Assembly (NCBI GenBank): GCA_019186845.1
Contig: JABARW010000012.1
Coordinates: forward strand, 42,066 to 106,065
Length of the DNA: 64,000 nucleotides
Direction: 5' to 3'
Origin: Planctomycetota bacterium
Lineage (GTDB): Bacteria; Planctomycetota; UBA8742; UBA2392
The stretch's first letter is position 1. Each line of letters starts with the position of its first letter. A model generated the notes under the pieces. That model searched no databases and was not told where the DNA came from. It saw only the letters and a program-made list of their open reading frames with translations. Positions 27,138 through 35,839 of this stretch are shown here, in pieces. The translations under genes were made by a program, and so were the position numbers.

Positions 27138-27378
27138 TGTGAAAGCTCTCCCTGTTCGGCTATTTGCCGGGAAATCGGTCTTCGGATGAAAATGGGCGCG
27201 GGAGATTCGAAGCCAGCAGGCCGAGAAGTCGGGTGAAGGCGAAATGAAGTCAAGGCCCCCAGTGGGCCGCTGCACTCTATGGCTGGTAGTCTATTGGTCG
27301 AAGTTGGACAGCCGCTGGTGACCCCCGCGCCAGCGTGAGGGAAGATACATTGCGAAAGTGGCCCGTCAAGGCTAGACC

Positions 27379-27394
27379 GCAAAATATTGGGTGT
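27379..27394. promoter_or_regulatory. Possible NrdR-box-like site
   Basis: GCAAAATATTGGGTGT matches 10 of 16 positions of the NrdR palindrome (ACACWATATATWGTGT), with a good right half. Lies about 240 bases upstream of nrdJ. NrdR sites normally occur as a close pair, and the other candidate is about 170 bases away, so support is weak. Confidence 0.25.
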
Positions 27395-27441
27395 CAGAAT
27401 CATGTTCACACCAGCCGCGGTGTTTCAGATGTTTTCAACGC

Positions 27442-27577
27442 TTGTCCACCACAGCCACAGGCCCTGAACATGAGCCTGTCAGGAACTCAACGACCGGTTT
27501 CTCCACAACGTATGATAACACCCAACAGGGTGTGTATCGGGCAATTGCGCACACAATATTTATGAAAAAGTGGATAA
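27442..27577. promoter_or_regulatory. Cluster of three DnaA-box-like sequences
   Basis: TTGTCCACC at 27442-27450, TTCTCCACA at 27499-27507 and, on the minus strand, TTATCCACT at 27569-27577 are within one or two bases of the DnaA box TTATCCACA. They fall in the AT-rich stretch upstream of nrdJ. DnaA control of nrd promoters is known in other bacteria. A replication origin is possible but unsupported: dnaA, dnaN and gidA are absent. Confidence 0.35.
27551..27564. promoter_or_regulatory. NrdR-box-like half-palindrome
   Basis: ACACAATATTTATG; its first nine bases match the NrdR consensus exactly (ACACAATAT) while the second half is degenerate. It sits directly beside the third DnaA-box-like sequence. 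Confidence 0.3.
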
Positions 27578-27639
27578 TTCTGGTGCCCGCAGGAGCACCG
27601 CACCCTAGGGATTGTGCCCAAGTTGCTGACGCGCGTTCG

Positions 27640-28092
27640 TCAGGAACTCGTTCCCCCCGCCCGCTTCTTGAGCAGGAAATCAAACGCCAGGGCGTAGTTC
27701 TTGATCTGCTTGATCATCGCCGCCAGGCCGTTGGCCCGCGTCTGCGAAAGATGGGAGGCCAAGCCCGTCTTTGCCACGAAATCAGGGGCCGTGGCCAGAA
27801 TCGCCGACGGCGTTTCCTCCGAATAGACCTTCAGCACCAAGGCTACCAACCCCCGCACAATCACCGCGTCGCTGTCTCCCCAAAAACGCACCTGGTTGCC
27901 CTCCAGCTCCGCGTGCAGCCACACCGTGCTCTGGCAACCCTTGACCTTGTTCTTCTCCGTCTTGTAAGGCTCGGGCATGGGGGCCATGGCCTTGCCCATT
28001 TCGATGATGCGCTGGTAGCGCGCCTCCCAGTCGGTCAGCTTCTCGAACTCGGCAATGATCTGGGCCTGTTTGTCGGCGATGTTCATGGCCAT
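27640..28092 (-). CDS. sufE: Cysteine desulfuration protein SufE
   Basis: 150 residues. Accepts persulfide sulfur from SufS and passes it to the SufBCD scaffold. The sulfur-accepting Cys53 is in the typical KVKGCQSTVWL motif, and the conserved FLLKK-type C-terminal region with TRANGLAAMIKQIK is present. ATGs at 28092 and 28086 are both possible. A small dyad (CTGACG/CGTCAG, 27626-27643) overlaps its stop codon. Transcribed divergently from sufB, so both directions of the suf cluster share one control region. Confidence 0.92.
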   Translation of the reverse strand: MAMNIADKQAQIIAEFEKLTDWEARYQRIIEMGKAMAPMPEPYKTEKNKVKGCQSTVWLHAELEGNQVRFWGDSDAVIVRGLVALVLKVYSEETPSAILATAPDFVAKTGLASHLSQTRANGLAAMIKQIKNYALAFDFLLKKRAGGTSS

Positions 28093-28177
28093 GGCTTACC
28101 ACGAAGGACCCGCCCTGCGAAGGGCCGGACGCAGACCGCAGGGTTCTTCCATGCTATCCTGACTGTGGTAATCTTCT

Positions 28178-28200
28178 AATTGGACTAGTTTTGTCCAGTT
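28178..28200. promoter_or_regulatory. Candidate operator between sufE and sufB
   Basis: AA-n-TGGAC, 7-base spacer TAGTTTT, GTCCA-n-TT: an imperfect 23-base palindrome with 7 of 8 positions paired in each arm. It lies in the divergent sufE/sufB region about 50 bases from sufB. Size and AT-rich centre would suit an Rrf2-family Fe-S regulator (IscR/SufR type), but the sequence does not match those consensus sites closely. Confidence 0.4.
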
Positions 28201-28249
28201 TGGCCTTGCCCCCCATGGCCTTTGGCCTTAGCCTCGACGCGACAACGCT

Positions 28250-29734
28250 ATGTCCGACAAAGAACTCCAGACGCTGGCAGAGCAGGAATACAAGTACGGC
28301 TTCGTGACCGACATCGAGGCCGACCAGGCTCCGCCCGGCCTGAACGAGGAGATCATCCGCTTCATTTCGGCCAGAAAGCAGGAGCCCGAGTTCATGCTGC
28401 AGTGGCGGCTCAAGGCCTATCGCCACTGGCTGACCATGGCCGAGCCCAGCTGGCAAAAGCCCAAGTACCCGCCCATCGACTACCAGAAGATCATCTACTA
28501 CTCCTCGCCCAAGCCCAAGAAGCAGCTCGAAAGCCTCGAGCAGGTGGACCCTGAGCTGCTGGCCACTTTTGAGAAGCTGGGCATCTCGCTCGATGAGCAA
28601 AAGCGCCTCGCCGGCGTCGCAGGCGGCCTCGACAGCGCCACGAGCGCCAGCCCCGCCCCTGCCATTGCTGTCGATGCCGTGTTCGACAGCGTCAGTGTCA
28701 AGACGACCTTTCAGGCCACTCTGAAGGAACAGGGCATCATCTTCTGCTCCATGAGCGAGGCCATCCGTGAGCATCCGGACCTTGTGCAGAAGTATCTGGG
28801 CTCGGTCGTGCCGTTTACGGACAACTACTTTGCGGCACTCAACAGCGCCGTGTTCTCTGACGGCAGCTTCTGCTACATCCCCCGGGGCGTGCGCTGCCCC
28901 ATGGAGCTGAGCACCTACTTCAGAATCAACACCGCGGGCACCGGGCAATTTGAACGCACTCTGATCATCGCCGATGAAGGCGCCTACGTCAGCTATCTCG
29001 AAGGCTGCACGGCGCCCCAACGCGATGAAAACCAGCTGCACGCCGCCGTGGTCGAACTCGTGGCGCTCGACCACGCCACCATCAAGTATTCCACCGTCCA
29101 GAACTGGTATCCCGGCGACAAGGACGGCAAGGGCGGCATCTACAACTTCGTCACCAAGCGAGGCATCGCGCACAAGAACGCGCGCATCTCCTGGACGCAG
29201 GTGGAAACCGGCAGCGCGATTACCTGGAAGTATCCGTCGTGCGTCCTCAAGGGCGACAACAGCGTGGGCGAGTTCTACAGCGTGGCCATGACACGCGACC
29301 GCCAGCTCGCCGACACCGGCACCAAGATGATCCACATCGGCAAAAACACGAAGAGCACCATCGTCAGCAAGGGCATCAGCGCCGGGCACGGCGACCAGAG
29401 CTACCGCGGGCTGGTGAAGATTCTCAAGAGCGCAATGGGCGCCCGCAACTTCAGCCAGTGCGACAGCCTGCTGCTGGGCGATCAGTGCGGGGCGCACACA
29501 TTCCCCTATATTGAAAGCCAGAACTCCAGCGCCGTGGTCGAGCACGAGGCCAGCACCAGCAAGATTTCCGACGACCAGATTTTCTTCTTCCGCCAGCGCG
29601 GCATCAGCGAGGAAGACGCCGTGAACCTGATCGTGAACGGCTTTTGCAAGCAGGTGCTCAGCGAGCTGCCCATGGAATTCGCCGTTGAAGCGCAGAAGCT
29701 GCTGGGACTGAAACTCGAAGGCGCGGTGGGATAG
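28250..29734 (+). CDS. sufB: Fe-S cluster assembly scaffold protein SufB
   Basis: 494 residues. Scaffold on which SUF builds Fe-S clusters, in complex with SufC and SufD. Family opening [33 protein letters not shown]; conserved [22 protein letters not shown] region and the C-terminal core [21 protein letters not shown] with the C-terminal [15 protein letters not shown]. Length and motifs are complete. First gene of the plus-strand suf operon; sufC begins about 75 bases after its stop. Confidence 0.96.
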   Translation: MSDKELQTLAEQEYKYGFVTDIEADQAPPGLNEEIIRFISARKQEPEFMLQWRLKAYRHWLTMAEPSWQKPKYPPIDYQKIIYYSSPKPKKQLESLEQVDPELLATFEKLGISLDEQKRLAGVAGGLDSATSASPAPAIAVDAVFDSVSVKTTFQATLKEQGIIFCSMSEAIREHPDLVQKYLGSVVPFTDNYFAALNSAVFSDGSFCYIPRGVRCPMELSTYFRINTAGTGQFERTLIIADEGAYVSYLEGCTAPQRDENQLHAAVVELVALDHATIKYSTVQNWYPGDKDGKGGIYNFVTKRGIAHKNARISWTQVETGSAITWKYPSCVLKGDNSVGEFYSVAMTRDRQLADTGTKMIHIGKNTKSTIVSKGISAGHGDQSYRGLVKILKSAMGARNFSQCDSLLLGDQCGAHTFPYIESQNSSAVVEHEASTSKISDDQIFFFRQRGISEEDAVNLIVNGFCKQVLSELPMEFAVEAQKLLGLKLEGAVG

Positions 29735-29808
29735 AAACAGGGTCGATGTTCCAGGGCCCCCTCCTGAAACCTCGAGACGACGCGGACAAAGAAACAGAGA
29801 CCGGACGC

Positions 29809-30597
29809 ATGCCAACCCCGTTACTTGAAATCAAAAACCTCCATGTTTCCGTTGAGGGTAACGAAATCCTCCACGGCCTTTCCCTGACCGTCAATGCCGG
29901 CGAAGTGCACGCCATCATGGGCCCCAACGGCAGCGGCAAGAGCACACTCACCAAGGTGCTGGCCGGCCACGAGGCCTATCAGGTCACGGCGGGCTCCGTG
30001 CTCTACAAAGGCAAAGACCTGCTCGCCCTTGAGCCCGAAATCCGCGCGCGCGAGGGCGTATTCCTCGCCTTCCAGTATCCGCTCGAAATTCCCGGCGTGA
30101 GCAACACCTACTTCCTGCGTGCCGCGCTCAACGCCCACCGAAAGCACCGCGGCCAGCCGGAGATGGAAGCGGCGCCGTTTCTCGAGCTGGTCAAGGCCAA
30201 GGCCAGGCTGGTTGACGTTGACCCCACGCTGCTATCTCGCCCGATCAATGAAGGGTTTTCCGGCGGCGAGAAGAAGCGCAACGAGATTCTCCAGATGCTG
30301 CTGCTGGAGCCCGCCCTGGGCCTGCTGGACGAAACCGACAGCGGGCTGGACATTGACGCCCTGAAAATCGTGGCCCACGGCGTCAACTCCCTGCGCTCAA
30401 AGGAGCGCGGCTTTGTCGTGGTCACCCACTATCAGCGCCTGCTGGATTACATCGTGCCCGACTTCGTGCATGTGCTCTTCAACGGCCGCATTGCCAAGAG
30501 CGGCCCCAAGGAACTGGCCCTGGAGCTTGAGAAGAAGGGCTATGGCTGGATCGAAGAAGAACTCGCGGCCGCCAACCCGGGCAGCGTGAAGGTTTAG
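29809..30597 (+). CDS. sufC: Fe-S assembly ATPase SufC
   Basis: 262 residues from the ATG at 29809 (an upstream ATG at 29746 adds 21 residues not typical of SufC). Cytoplasmic ABC-type ATPase driving SufBCD. Walker [11 protein letters not shown], the SufC signature [11 protein letters not shown], Walker [18 protein letters not shown] (D-E-T-D-S-G-L-D is diagnostic for SufC rather than a transporter), and [13 protein letters not shown]-loop. Lies between sufB and sufD. Confidence 0.95.
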   Translation: MPTPLLEIKNLHVSVEGNEILHGLSLTVNAGEVHAIMGPNGSGKSTLTKVLAGHEAYQVTAGSVLYKGKDLLALEPEIRAREGVFLAFQYPLEIPGVSNTYFLRAALNAHRKHRGQPEMEAAPFLELVKAKARLVDVDPTLLSRPINEGFSGGEKKRNEILQMLLLEPALGLLDETDSGLDIDALKIVAHGVNSLRSKERGFVVVTHYQRLLDYIVPDFVHVLFNGRIAKSGPKELALELEKKGYGWIEEELAAANPGSVKV

Positions 30598-30654
30598 GCG
30601 CCGGGGCCTGGGTCCCCCGTCCCCGGGGCAGGGGCCCTGGCACGCGAACACACC

Positions 30655-32058
30655 ATGAACGAAACGCTTGCAACATCCGACGTTCTCCTCGCCGCCTACG
30701 AAGCCTCCCGCGGCTCGGCCGGGCCCGCCTGGCTTCATGTACTGCGCGCCGAGGGCCTCGAAGCCTACCGCTCCCTGGGCCTGCCCACGATCCGCCATGA
30801 GGAATGGCGCTACACTTCGCTCGCGCCCCTGCTCAAGCAGGCCTGGCGGGTGCCAGACCCTTCCTGCGGCGCACACCTGAGGCTCGTGGACATCGCGCCG
30901 CTGCTGGCGGCGGGCATGGACTCGCCCCGCCTCGTCTTCATCAACGGCCGGCTGTGCACGCGACTTTCCACGCAGGGGCGGCTGGCCGCGGGCCTGCGTT
31001 ACAGCTCCCTCAGCCGGACCCTCGATGACAGGGCCGGCGCGGCCGTCGTCCAGGCCCACCTGGGCCGCCACGCGGACATTTCAACGGACGCCCTGGCAGC
31101 CCTGAACATGGCCTTCTTTGAAGACGGGGCGCTGCTTCACCTTGAACGGGGACATGCCCTCGATCAGCCCCTGCAGCTGCTCTACATCGCCGTGGGGCGC
31201 CAGCCCGCCCTGGTGCAGCCCCGCTCCCTGCTCGTGCTGGAGGAGGGCAGCCGCGCGTCCGTGGTCGAGATTCATGCGCGCCTGGGCGACTGCCCCGGCC
31301 TGTGCAATCATGTCACCGAGGTCGTCGTGAATGAGCGCGCGCACCTGGCGCACACCCTGTTGCAGCCGGAAGACGACGCAGGGTCGCAGATCGTCCAGCT
31401 CACGGCCAAAGTCGGGCGAGGTGCCGAGCTTGAATCGCGGGTGTTCTCGCTTGGAGCGGCGCTGACGCGCAACAACCTGCGCTGCGTGCTGGAGGGCGAG
31501 GGCGCAAACGCCAGCCTCAGCGGCCTGTTTTTGGGCCGCGGCCGCCAGCACCTGGACCAGCACCTCGAAGTCGAGCACGCCGGCCCGCTTTGCACCTCGC
31601 GCCAGCTGTTCCGCGGCGTGCTGGACGAAAAATCCCGCGGCGTGTTCTCGGGCAAGGTCGTGGTGCGCCCCGGGGCCCAGAAGACCAACGCCCAGCAGCA
31701 GAACAATAACCTGCTCTTGAGCGACGACGCGCAGATCGACACCAAGCCCCAGCTCGAAATCTACGCCGACGACGTCCAGTGCAGCCACGGCGCCACCAGC
31801 GGCCGCCTCGATGAAGAAGCGCTGTTCTTCCTGCGTTCGCGCGGCCTGAGTCAGGCCCAGGCCCGCTCGCTGCTGACCTACGCCTTTTGCGCCGAGCTCA
31901 TTGAGGCCGCCAGGCACCCGGCCTTGCGCGAAAGGCTGGCCAGAGTGGTTCAGGCGCGATTCAGCGACCCGCGGGAGTTGACCAGGCCGACGGGCCGGTC
32001 ACTGAAAGACACGGAACCCGGGGCGCCGGCGCAAACCGGAATGTCCATCGGTGGATGA
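30655..32058 (+). CDS. sufD: Fe-S cluster assembly protein SufD
   Basis: 467 residues. SufB homologue completing the SufBC2D scaffold. N-terminal GLPTIRHEEWRYTSLAPL is characteristic; C-terminal region has the SufB/D core motifs SDDAQIDTKPQLEIYADDVQCSHGAT split near 365-390, followed by GRLDEEALFFLRSRGLSQAQAR. The stop lies just before the sufS ATG. Slightly long because of a poorly conserved C-terminal tail. Confidence 0.95.
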   Translation: MNETLATSDVLLAAYEASRGSAGPAWLHVLRAEGLEAYRSLGLPTIRHEEWRYTSLAPLLKQAWRVPDPSCGAHLRLVDIAPLLAAGMDSPRLVFINGRLCTRLSTQGRLAAGLRYSSLSRTLDDRAGAAVVQAHLGRHADISTDALAALNMAFFEDGALLHLERGHALDQPLQLLYIAVGRQPALVQPRSLLVLEEGSRASVVEIHARLGDCPGLCNHVTEVVVNERAHLAHTLLQPEDDAGSQIVQLTAKVGRGAELESRVFSLGAALTRNNLRCVLEGEGANASLSGLFLGRGRQHLDQHLEVEHAGPLCTSRQLFRGVLDEKSRGVFSGKVVVRPGAQKTNAQQQNNNLLLSDDAQIDTKPQLEIYADDVQCSHGATSGRLDEEALFFLRSRGLSQAQARSLLTYAFCAELIEAARHPALRERLARVVQARFSDPRELTRPTGRSLKDTEPGAPAQTGMSIGG

Positions 32059-32059
32059 A

Positions 32060-33313
32060 ATGAGTCGAGTCCAGTCATCGCCGGAAGTGTCAGCCAGATG
32101 GGACCTCGCGGCCATCCGCGCGGAGTTCCCCATTCTGGCCCGCAAGGTCAACGGGCGGCCGCTGGTCTACCTGGACAACGCGGCCAGCGCGCAAAAGCCG
32201 AATTGCGTCATCAACGGCCTGCGCGACTTCTACGCCAACGAATACGCCAACATTCACCGCGCCGTGCATGAACTTTCCCAGCAGGCCACGGAGCGCTACG
32301 AAAACGCCCGACGCATCGTGCAGCGATTCTTGAATGCGGGCGATTCACGGGAGATCGTCTTCACCCGCGGCACCACCGAGAGCATCAATCTCGTGATGCA
32401 GAGCTGGGGCCGCGCCAACGTCAAGGCCGGCGACGAAGTCGTGATTACGGGCCTCGAACACCACAGCAACATCGTGCCCTGGCAGATGCTGTGTGAGGAA
32501 AAGGGCGCCAGGCTCAAGGTGGCGGCCATCAACGACGCCGGCGAGGTGCCCTTCGAGGAATTCGAAAGGCTGCTTACACCGCGCGTGAAGCTCGCCGCCT
32601 TTTCGCACGTTTCCAATGCGCTGGGCACCATCAACCCCGTGGCCCGCATGACCGCCGCCTGCAAACAGCGCGGCATCGTCACCGTCATTGATGGGGCTCA
32701 GGCCGTGCCGCACCTGGCCGTCGATGTGCGGGCGCTTGGCTGCGATTTCTATGCATTCTCGGGCCACAAGGTCTACGGCCCCAGCGGCGTGGGTGCGCTG
32801 TATGGCCGCGCTGAGCTCCTGGAGAAAATGCCTCCGTGGCAGGGCGGAGGCGACATGATCAAGAGCGTAACCTTTGCGAAAACCGAGTACGCCGAGATAC
32901 CCGCCAGGTTCGAGGCCGGCACGCCCAGCATCGCCGACGGCATCGCGCTTGGCATCGCGCTCGAATATGTCATGGGCGTGGGCCTTTCCAGCATCGCCGC
33001 TCACGAGCACGAATTGCTGCTCTACGGCACCGGCAAGCTGGGCGAAATTCCCGGCCTGCGCATCATCGGCACCGCGCACGAGAAGGCGGGCGTGATTTCG
33101 TTCGTGCTCGACGGGATTCACGCAACCGACGCGGCCATGATCCTCGACCAGTTCGGCATTGCGGTGCGCACGGGCCACCACTGCGCGCAGCCGGTGATGG
33201 ACCGCTTCAAGGTGGCGGCCACGGCGCGCGCCAGCTTTGCCATGTACAACACCAGAGAAGAAATCGACGCGCTGGCGGAGGGATTACAGAAGGTGCGCAA
33301 GATGTTTGCGTAA
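32060..33313 (+). CDS. sufS: Cysteine desulfurase SufS
   Basis: 417 residues from the ATG at 32060; a GTG at 32051 overlapping the sufD end is an alternative. PLP enzyme that takes sulfur from cysteine. Class V aminotransferase features: YLDNAASAQKP near 38, PLP-binding Lys near 236 in SGHKVYGPSGVGALYG, and the reactive Cys near 374 in TGHHCAQPVM, the SufS/type II desulfurase loop that needs SufE. Matches the sufE gene nearby. Confidence 0.96.
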   Translation: MSRVQSSPEVSARWDLAAIRAEFPILARKVNGRPLVYLDNAASAQKPNCVINGLRDFYANEYANIHRAVHELSQQATERYENARRIVQRFLNAGDSREIVFTRGTTESINLVMQSWGRANVKAGDEVVITGLEHHSNIVPWQMLCEEKGARLKVAAINDAGEVPFEEFERLLTPRVKLAAFSHVSNALGTINPVARMTAACKQRGIVTVIDGAQAVPHLAVDVRALGCDFYAFSGHKVYGPSGVGALYGRAELLEKMPPWQGGGDMIKSVTFAKTEYAEIPARFEAGTPSIADGIALGIALEYVMGVGLSSIAAHEHELLLYGTGKLGEIPGLRIIGTAHEKAGVISFVLDGIHATDAAMILDQFGIAVRTGHHCAQPVMDRFKVAATARASFAMYNTREEIDALAEGLQKVRKMFA

Positions 33314-33321
33314 GTGAAACC

Positions 33322-33375
33322 GTCCCGGGTCGCGTGTCGCGTGTCCCGGGTCATAGGAATCTGGCACGCGACACG
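33322..33375. repeat. Hairpin and direct repeat in the sufS-sufT spacer
   Basis: CGTGTCGCGTG (33333-33343) and CACGCGACACG (33365-33375) form a perfect 11-bp inverted repeat with a 21-base loop. GTCCCGGGTC occurs twice (33322-33331 and 33343-33352) with a 21-base period. The element fills most of the 96-base gap between sufS and sufT and could be an mRNA structure or a small dispersed repeat. Confidence 0.6.
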
Positions 33376-33409
33376 TGAATCGGCACACGCGAAGCAATCG
33401 GGAATCATC

Positions 33410-33883
33410 ATGGCAGACACGAAATCAGACACGCCCCAGCCCGTAGGGGCGGCGGCGCTGGTGGCCCAGGCCGGGGGGCCGGTTCACTCCGTGGCACCGG
33501 CGCAGGCTCCTGACGCTCTGAGTGCTCCCGCGCCGGAAGCGCCGCCTGCACCGGGGCGGCCCCTGACGCTGGTGGAAGCGCGCAACCTGAAAGAGCGCGT
33601 GATCGCAGTAATGAAGACCATCTTCGACCCCGAGATCCCCGTCAACATCTATGAGCTGGGCATGGTCTACAACATCAGCGTGGACCTGCAGGCGAACGTT
33701 GAAGTCATCATGACGCTTACCAGCCCCGCCTGCCCCGTTGCCGGCAGCCTGCCGGGCGAAGTCCAGAACAAGATCAAGGCCACGCCCGGCGTGAACAACG
33801 CCAAGGTCAACCTGGTGTGGCAGCCGCCGTGGAACAAGGACATGATGAGCGAAGCCGCCAAGCTTCAGCTCAACATCGCCTGA
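33410..33883 (+). CDS. sufT: SufT-like metal-sulfur cluster assembly protein (DUF59/MIP18)
   Basis: 157 residues from the ATG at 33410; an upstream frame extension to 33314 would cross the repeat and is unlikely. A Pro/Ala-rich N-terminal stretch (~55 residues) precedes the DUF59 domain: VMKTIFDPEIPVNIYELGMVYNISV, then the SPACPVAGSLPGEV motif with the conserved Cys, then VNLVWQPPWNKDMMSEAAK. SufT acts in Fe-S maturation. Last gene of the suf operon. Confidence 0.9.
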   Translation: MADTKSDTPQPVGAAALVAQAGGPVHSVAPAQAPDALSAPAPEAPPAPGRPLTLVEARNLKERVIAVMKTIFDPEIPVNIYELGMVYNISVDLQANVEVIMTLTSPACPVAGSLPGEVQNKIKATPGVNNAKVNLVWQPPWNKDMMSEAAKLQLNIA

Positions 33884-33955
33884 GGCGGCTCCCTGAAGTC
33901 ACAGGCTGGACGTTCTACATTGAACGAGGCAGACTCTCCGGCCCGGAGGTGACCT

Positions 33956-34324
33956 TTGAGCTACGTGGACGGCTTTTTGCTGGTGATCAAGAAGAAGAAC
34001 CTGAAGGCCTACAAGGAAATTGCAGGCGTGGCCTGCAAGGTTTGGCGCGACCATGGCGCTCTCGACTACAAAGAGTGCGCGGGCGAGGATCTCAAGGCCT
34101 CGCCGGGCTGCGGCAACTCGTACGCGGACTTGCTCAAGTGCCGCAAGGACGAGACGGTCATCTTTGCGTTCATCGTTTACAAGTCCCGTGCGGCTCGCGA
34201 CAAGGTCAACGCCAAGGTCATGAACGACCCGCGCATGGCGGCGGCCATGGAGGGCAGGAAGATGCCCTTTGACCTCAAGCGTATGTGGGTGGGCGGGTTT
34301 GCGAGCCTGGTCGAATTCAAGTAA
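33956..34324 (+). CDS. DUF1428 family protein
   Basis: 122 residues, probably starting at the TTG at 33956, which has a strong GGAGGTGA ribosome site (33945-33952). MSYVDGFLLVI, HGALDYKEC and MPFDLKRMWVGGF match the DUF1428 (YbaA-type, dimeric ferredoxin-like) family. Function of the family is unknown. Downstream of the suf operon by about 70 bases. Confidence 0.85.
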   Translation: MSYVDGFLLVIKKKNLKAYKEIAGVACKVWRDHGALDYKECAGEDLKASPGCGNSYADLLKCRKDETVIFAFIVYKSRAARDKVNAKVMNDPRMAAAMEGRKMPFDLKRMWVGGFASLVEFK

Positions 34325-34337
34325 CCCTGAGGAAGCC

Positions 34338-35507
34338 ATGACCATGAAGAAAGCAGCGAAGAAGGCCGCGCCCCGGTCGAAGGGCGTGGCGGTGCTTGTT
34401 TCAACGCGCAAGGGCGCGTGGATTTACGCCAGCGATTCTTCGCGCCGGAAGTGGGCCGTGAACGGGCCGCACTTTTTGGGACATACGGTTCACCACATGG
34501 TGCTGGACTTGCGCGACGGCAAGACGCTGCTGGCCGCGGCCTCGACGGGCCACCTGGGCCCGACGATTTTCCGCTCGACCGATTTCGGCAAATCGTGGAA
34601 GGAAGCCCGAAAACCGCCGGCCTTCCCGAAGGTTTCCGAAGGCGAGAACGGGCGCTCAGTCAAACACACGTTCTGGCTCACTCCCTGCCACGCCAATGAA
34701 CCCGACGCCTGGTATGCCGGCACTTCGCCGCAGGGCCTGTTCCGAAGCAACGACGGCGGCGTGACCTGGGAGCCTTTACCCGGCGTGAACGACAACACCA
34801 CCATGCGCCCCTGGTTTGGCACGGAGCAGGACGGCACGCCCGACGGCCCGAAGCTGCACTCAATCATCGTGGACCCGCGCGACAGAAACCACCTCTACTT
34901 CGGCATGAGCGGCGGCGGCGTGCATGAGTCGCTCGACCAGGGCAAAACCTGGACGCCGCTGATCGACGGCATGGAAGTCGTTGAGGGCTTCGGCTTTGAC
35001 ATCGCCAACCCCATGTTCCACGACCCCCACTGCGTGCGCATGTGCCCGTCCAACCCTGACCGGCTCTATCAGCAGAACCATTGCGGCATCTACCGCATCG
35101 ACCGGCCGGCCAAGAAGTGGACGCGCATCGGCCGCGCCATGCCCAAAAGCGTCGGCGACGTAGGCTTCCCCATGGTCGTGCATCCGCGCGACGAAAACAC
35201 CTGCTGGGTCTTTCCCATGGATGGCAGCGGAGTCTGGCCCCGCACGAGCCCCGACGGCAAGCCCGCCGTGTTTGTCACGCGCAACGGGGGCAAGACCTGG
35301 CAGCGCCAGGACAAGGGCATGCCGCGCGAGCAGGCCTGGTGGACGGTGAAACGCCAGGCGATGTGCGCCGATTCGCGCGATCCCGTGGGCCTGTATTTCG
35401 GCAACACGCAAGGTGAACTTTGGATGAGCCGCGACGAAGGCAAGAAGTGGGAGTGCATCGCGCGCAACCTGCCGCATATTTATGCCCTCGAGACGGCTGA
35501 GATATAA
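34338..35507 (+). CDS. BNR/Asp-box repeat beta-propeller protein (sialidase-like fold)
   Basis: 389 residues from 34338 (GAGGA just upstream). Five Asp-box motifs (S-x-D-x-G-x-x-W type): RSTDFGKSW, RSNDGGVTW, ESLDQGKTW, VTRNGGKTW and SRDEGKKW, spread at intervals of 55-115 residues, indicate a six- or seven-bladed propeller. A basic AAKKAAPRSK N-terminus and no signal peptide suggest a cytoplasmic protein, and the Arg triad and Tyr/Glu of true sialidases were not identified, so glycosidase activity should not be assumed. The MoaD/ThiS-like gene follows directly; such pairs appear to recur in bacteria. Confidence 0.8.
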   Translation: MTMKKAAKKAAPRSKGVAVLVSTRKGAWIYASDSSRRKWAVNGPHFLGHTVHHMVLDLRDGKTLLAAASTGHLGPTIFRSTDFGKSWKEARKPPAFPKVSEGENGRSVKHTFWLTPCHANEPDAWYAGTSPQGLFRSNDGGVTWEPLPGVNDNTTMRPWFGTEQDGTPDGPKLHSIIVDPRDRNHLYFGMSGGGVHESLDQGKTWTPLIDGMEVVEGFGFDIANPMFHDPHCVRMCPSNPDRLYQQNHCGIYRIDRPAKKWTRIGRAMPKSVGDVGFPMVVHPRDENTCWVFPMDGSGVWPRTSPDGKPAVFVTRNGGKTWQRQDKGMPREQAWWTVKRQAMCADSRDPVGLYFGNTQGELWMSRDEGKKWECIARNLPHIYALETAEI

Positions 35508-35517
35508 ATGGTTCGTT

Positions 35518-35545
35518 GCAGGGGCGCAGCATCCTGCGCCCCTGC
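35518..35545. repeat. Palindromic element, copy 1
   Basis: GCAGGGGCGCAG and CTGCGCCCCTGC, a perfect 12-bp stem with a CATC loop, lies between the propeller gene and the MoaD-like gene. A closely related palindrome follows the MoaD-like gene (35814-35839), suggesting a REP-like dispersed element rather than two independent terminators. Confidence 0.75.
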
Positions 35546-35558
35546 GGATTCATCCGCC

Positions 35559-35816
35559 ATGCAAGTTCTAATCCCCAGCCCTTTGGTTTCCTATACGCGC
35601 AGAAAGAACGTCGAGGCGCGGGGCTCTACGCTGGGCGAGATGCTGCTGGACCTCGAGCGGCAGTTCCCCGGCATCCGCTTCCGCATGATCGACGAGCAAG
35701 ACCGCGTGCGCCCGCACATGCGCATCTTCGTCAACGGTGAGCAGGAATTCAGCCTCAAGCGCCCACTGAACCCCGACGACGAAATCTCCATCGTGCAGGC
35801 GCTCAGCGGGGGGTAG
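35559..35816 (+). CDS. MoaD/ThiS family ubiquitin-like sulfur carrier
   Basis: 85 residues from the ATG at 35559. Beta-grasp protein of MoaD/ThiS size: N-terminal strand MQVLIPSPLVSYT, the MLLDLERQFPG helix, IFVNGEQEF strands, and the closing DDEISIVQALSGG with the diagnostic C-terminal Gly-Gly that is thiocarboxylated in sulfur carriers. Not next to molybdopterin or thiamine genes; paired with the BNR propeller gene. Its stop codon forms part of the second palindrome. Confidence 0.82.
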   Translation: MQVLIPSPLVSYTRRKNVEARGSTLGEMLLDLERQFPGIRFRMIDEQDRVRPHMRIFVNGEQEFSLKRPLNPDDEISIVQALSGG

Positions 35817-35839
35817 GGGCACAGCATGCTGCGCCCCTA
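35814..35839. repeat. Palindromic element, copy 2
   Basis: TAGGGGCACAG and CTGCGCCCCTA with a CATG loop: 10 of 11 base pairs, and nearly the same core (GGGGC-CAG-CAT) as the copy at 35518-35545. The left arm begins in the stop codon of the MoaD-like gene. It could also act as terminator between that gene and the convergent DUF2277 gene. Confidence 0.7.

Larger units (their letters stand above)
27138..27639. other. 502-base upstream region of nrdJ
   Basis: Both neighbours are on the minus strand (sufE reads toward it, nrdJ away), so it holds the sufE end and the nrdJ promoter and leader. It is clearly AT-richer than the coding DNA, mainly 27340-27600. Within the nrdJ leader, short hairpins occur at 27254-27268 (GGCCC/GGGCC) and 27313-27335 (CGCTGG/CCAGCG). 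ACACCC-AACA-GGGTGT at 27518-27533 is another dyad. Sites resembling DnaA and NrdR boxes are listed separately. No credible gene. Confidence 0.6.

Noticed and set aside
27138..27340. Cobalamin riboswitch in the nrdJ leader
   Set aside because: Expected because NrdJ needs B12, so I looked for a B12 box and the GCCACTG core. GCCCACTGG occurs, but the rest of the conserved core is not seen. A covariance-model search would settle it.
28154..29815. 553-codon open frame antisense to sufB
   Set aside because: Repetitive Ala/Val/Gly/His composition and no motif; sufB is unambiguous.
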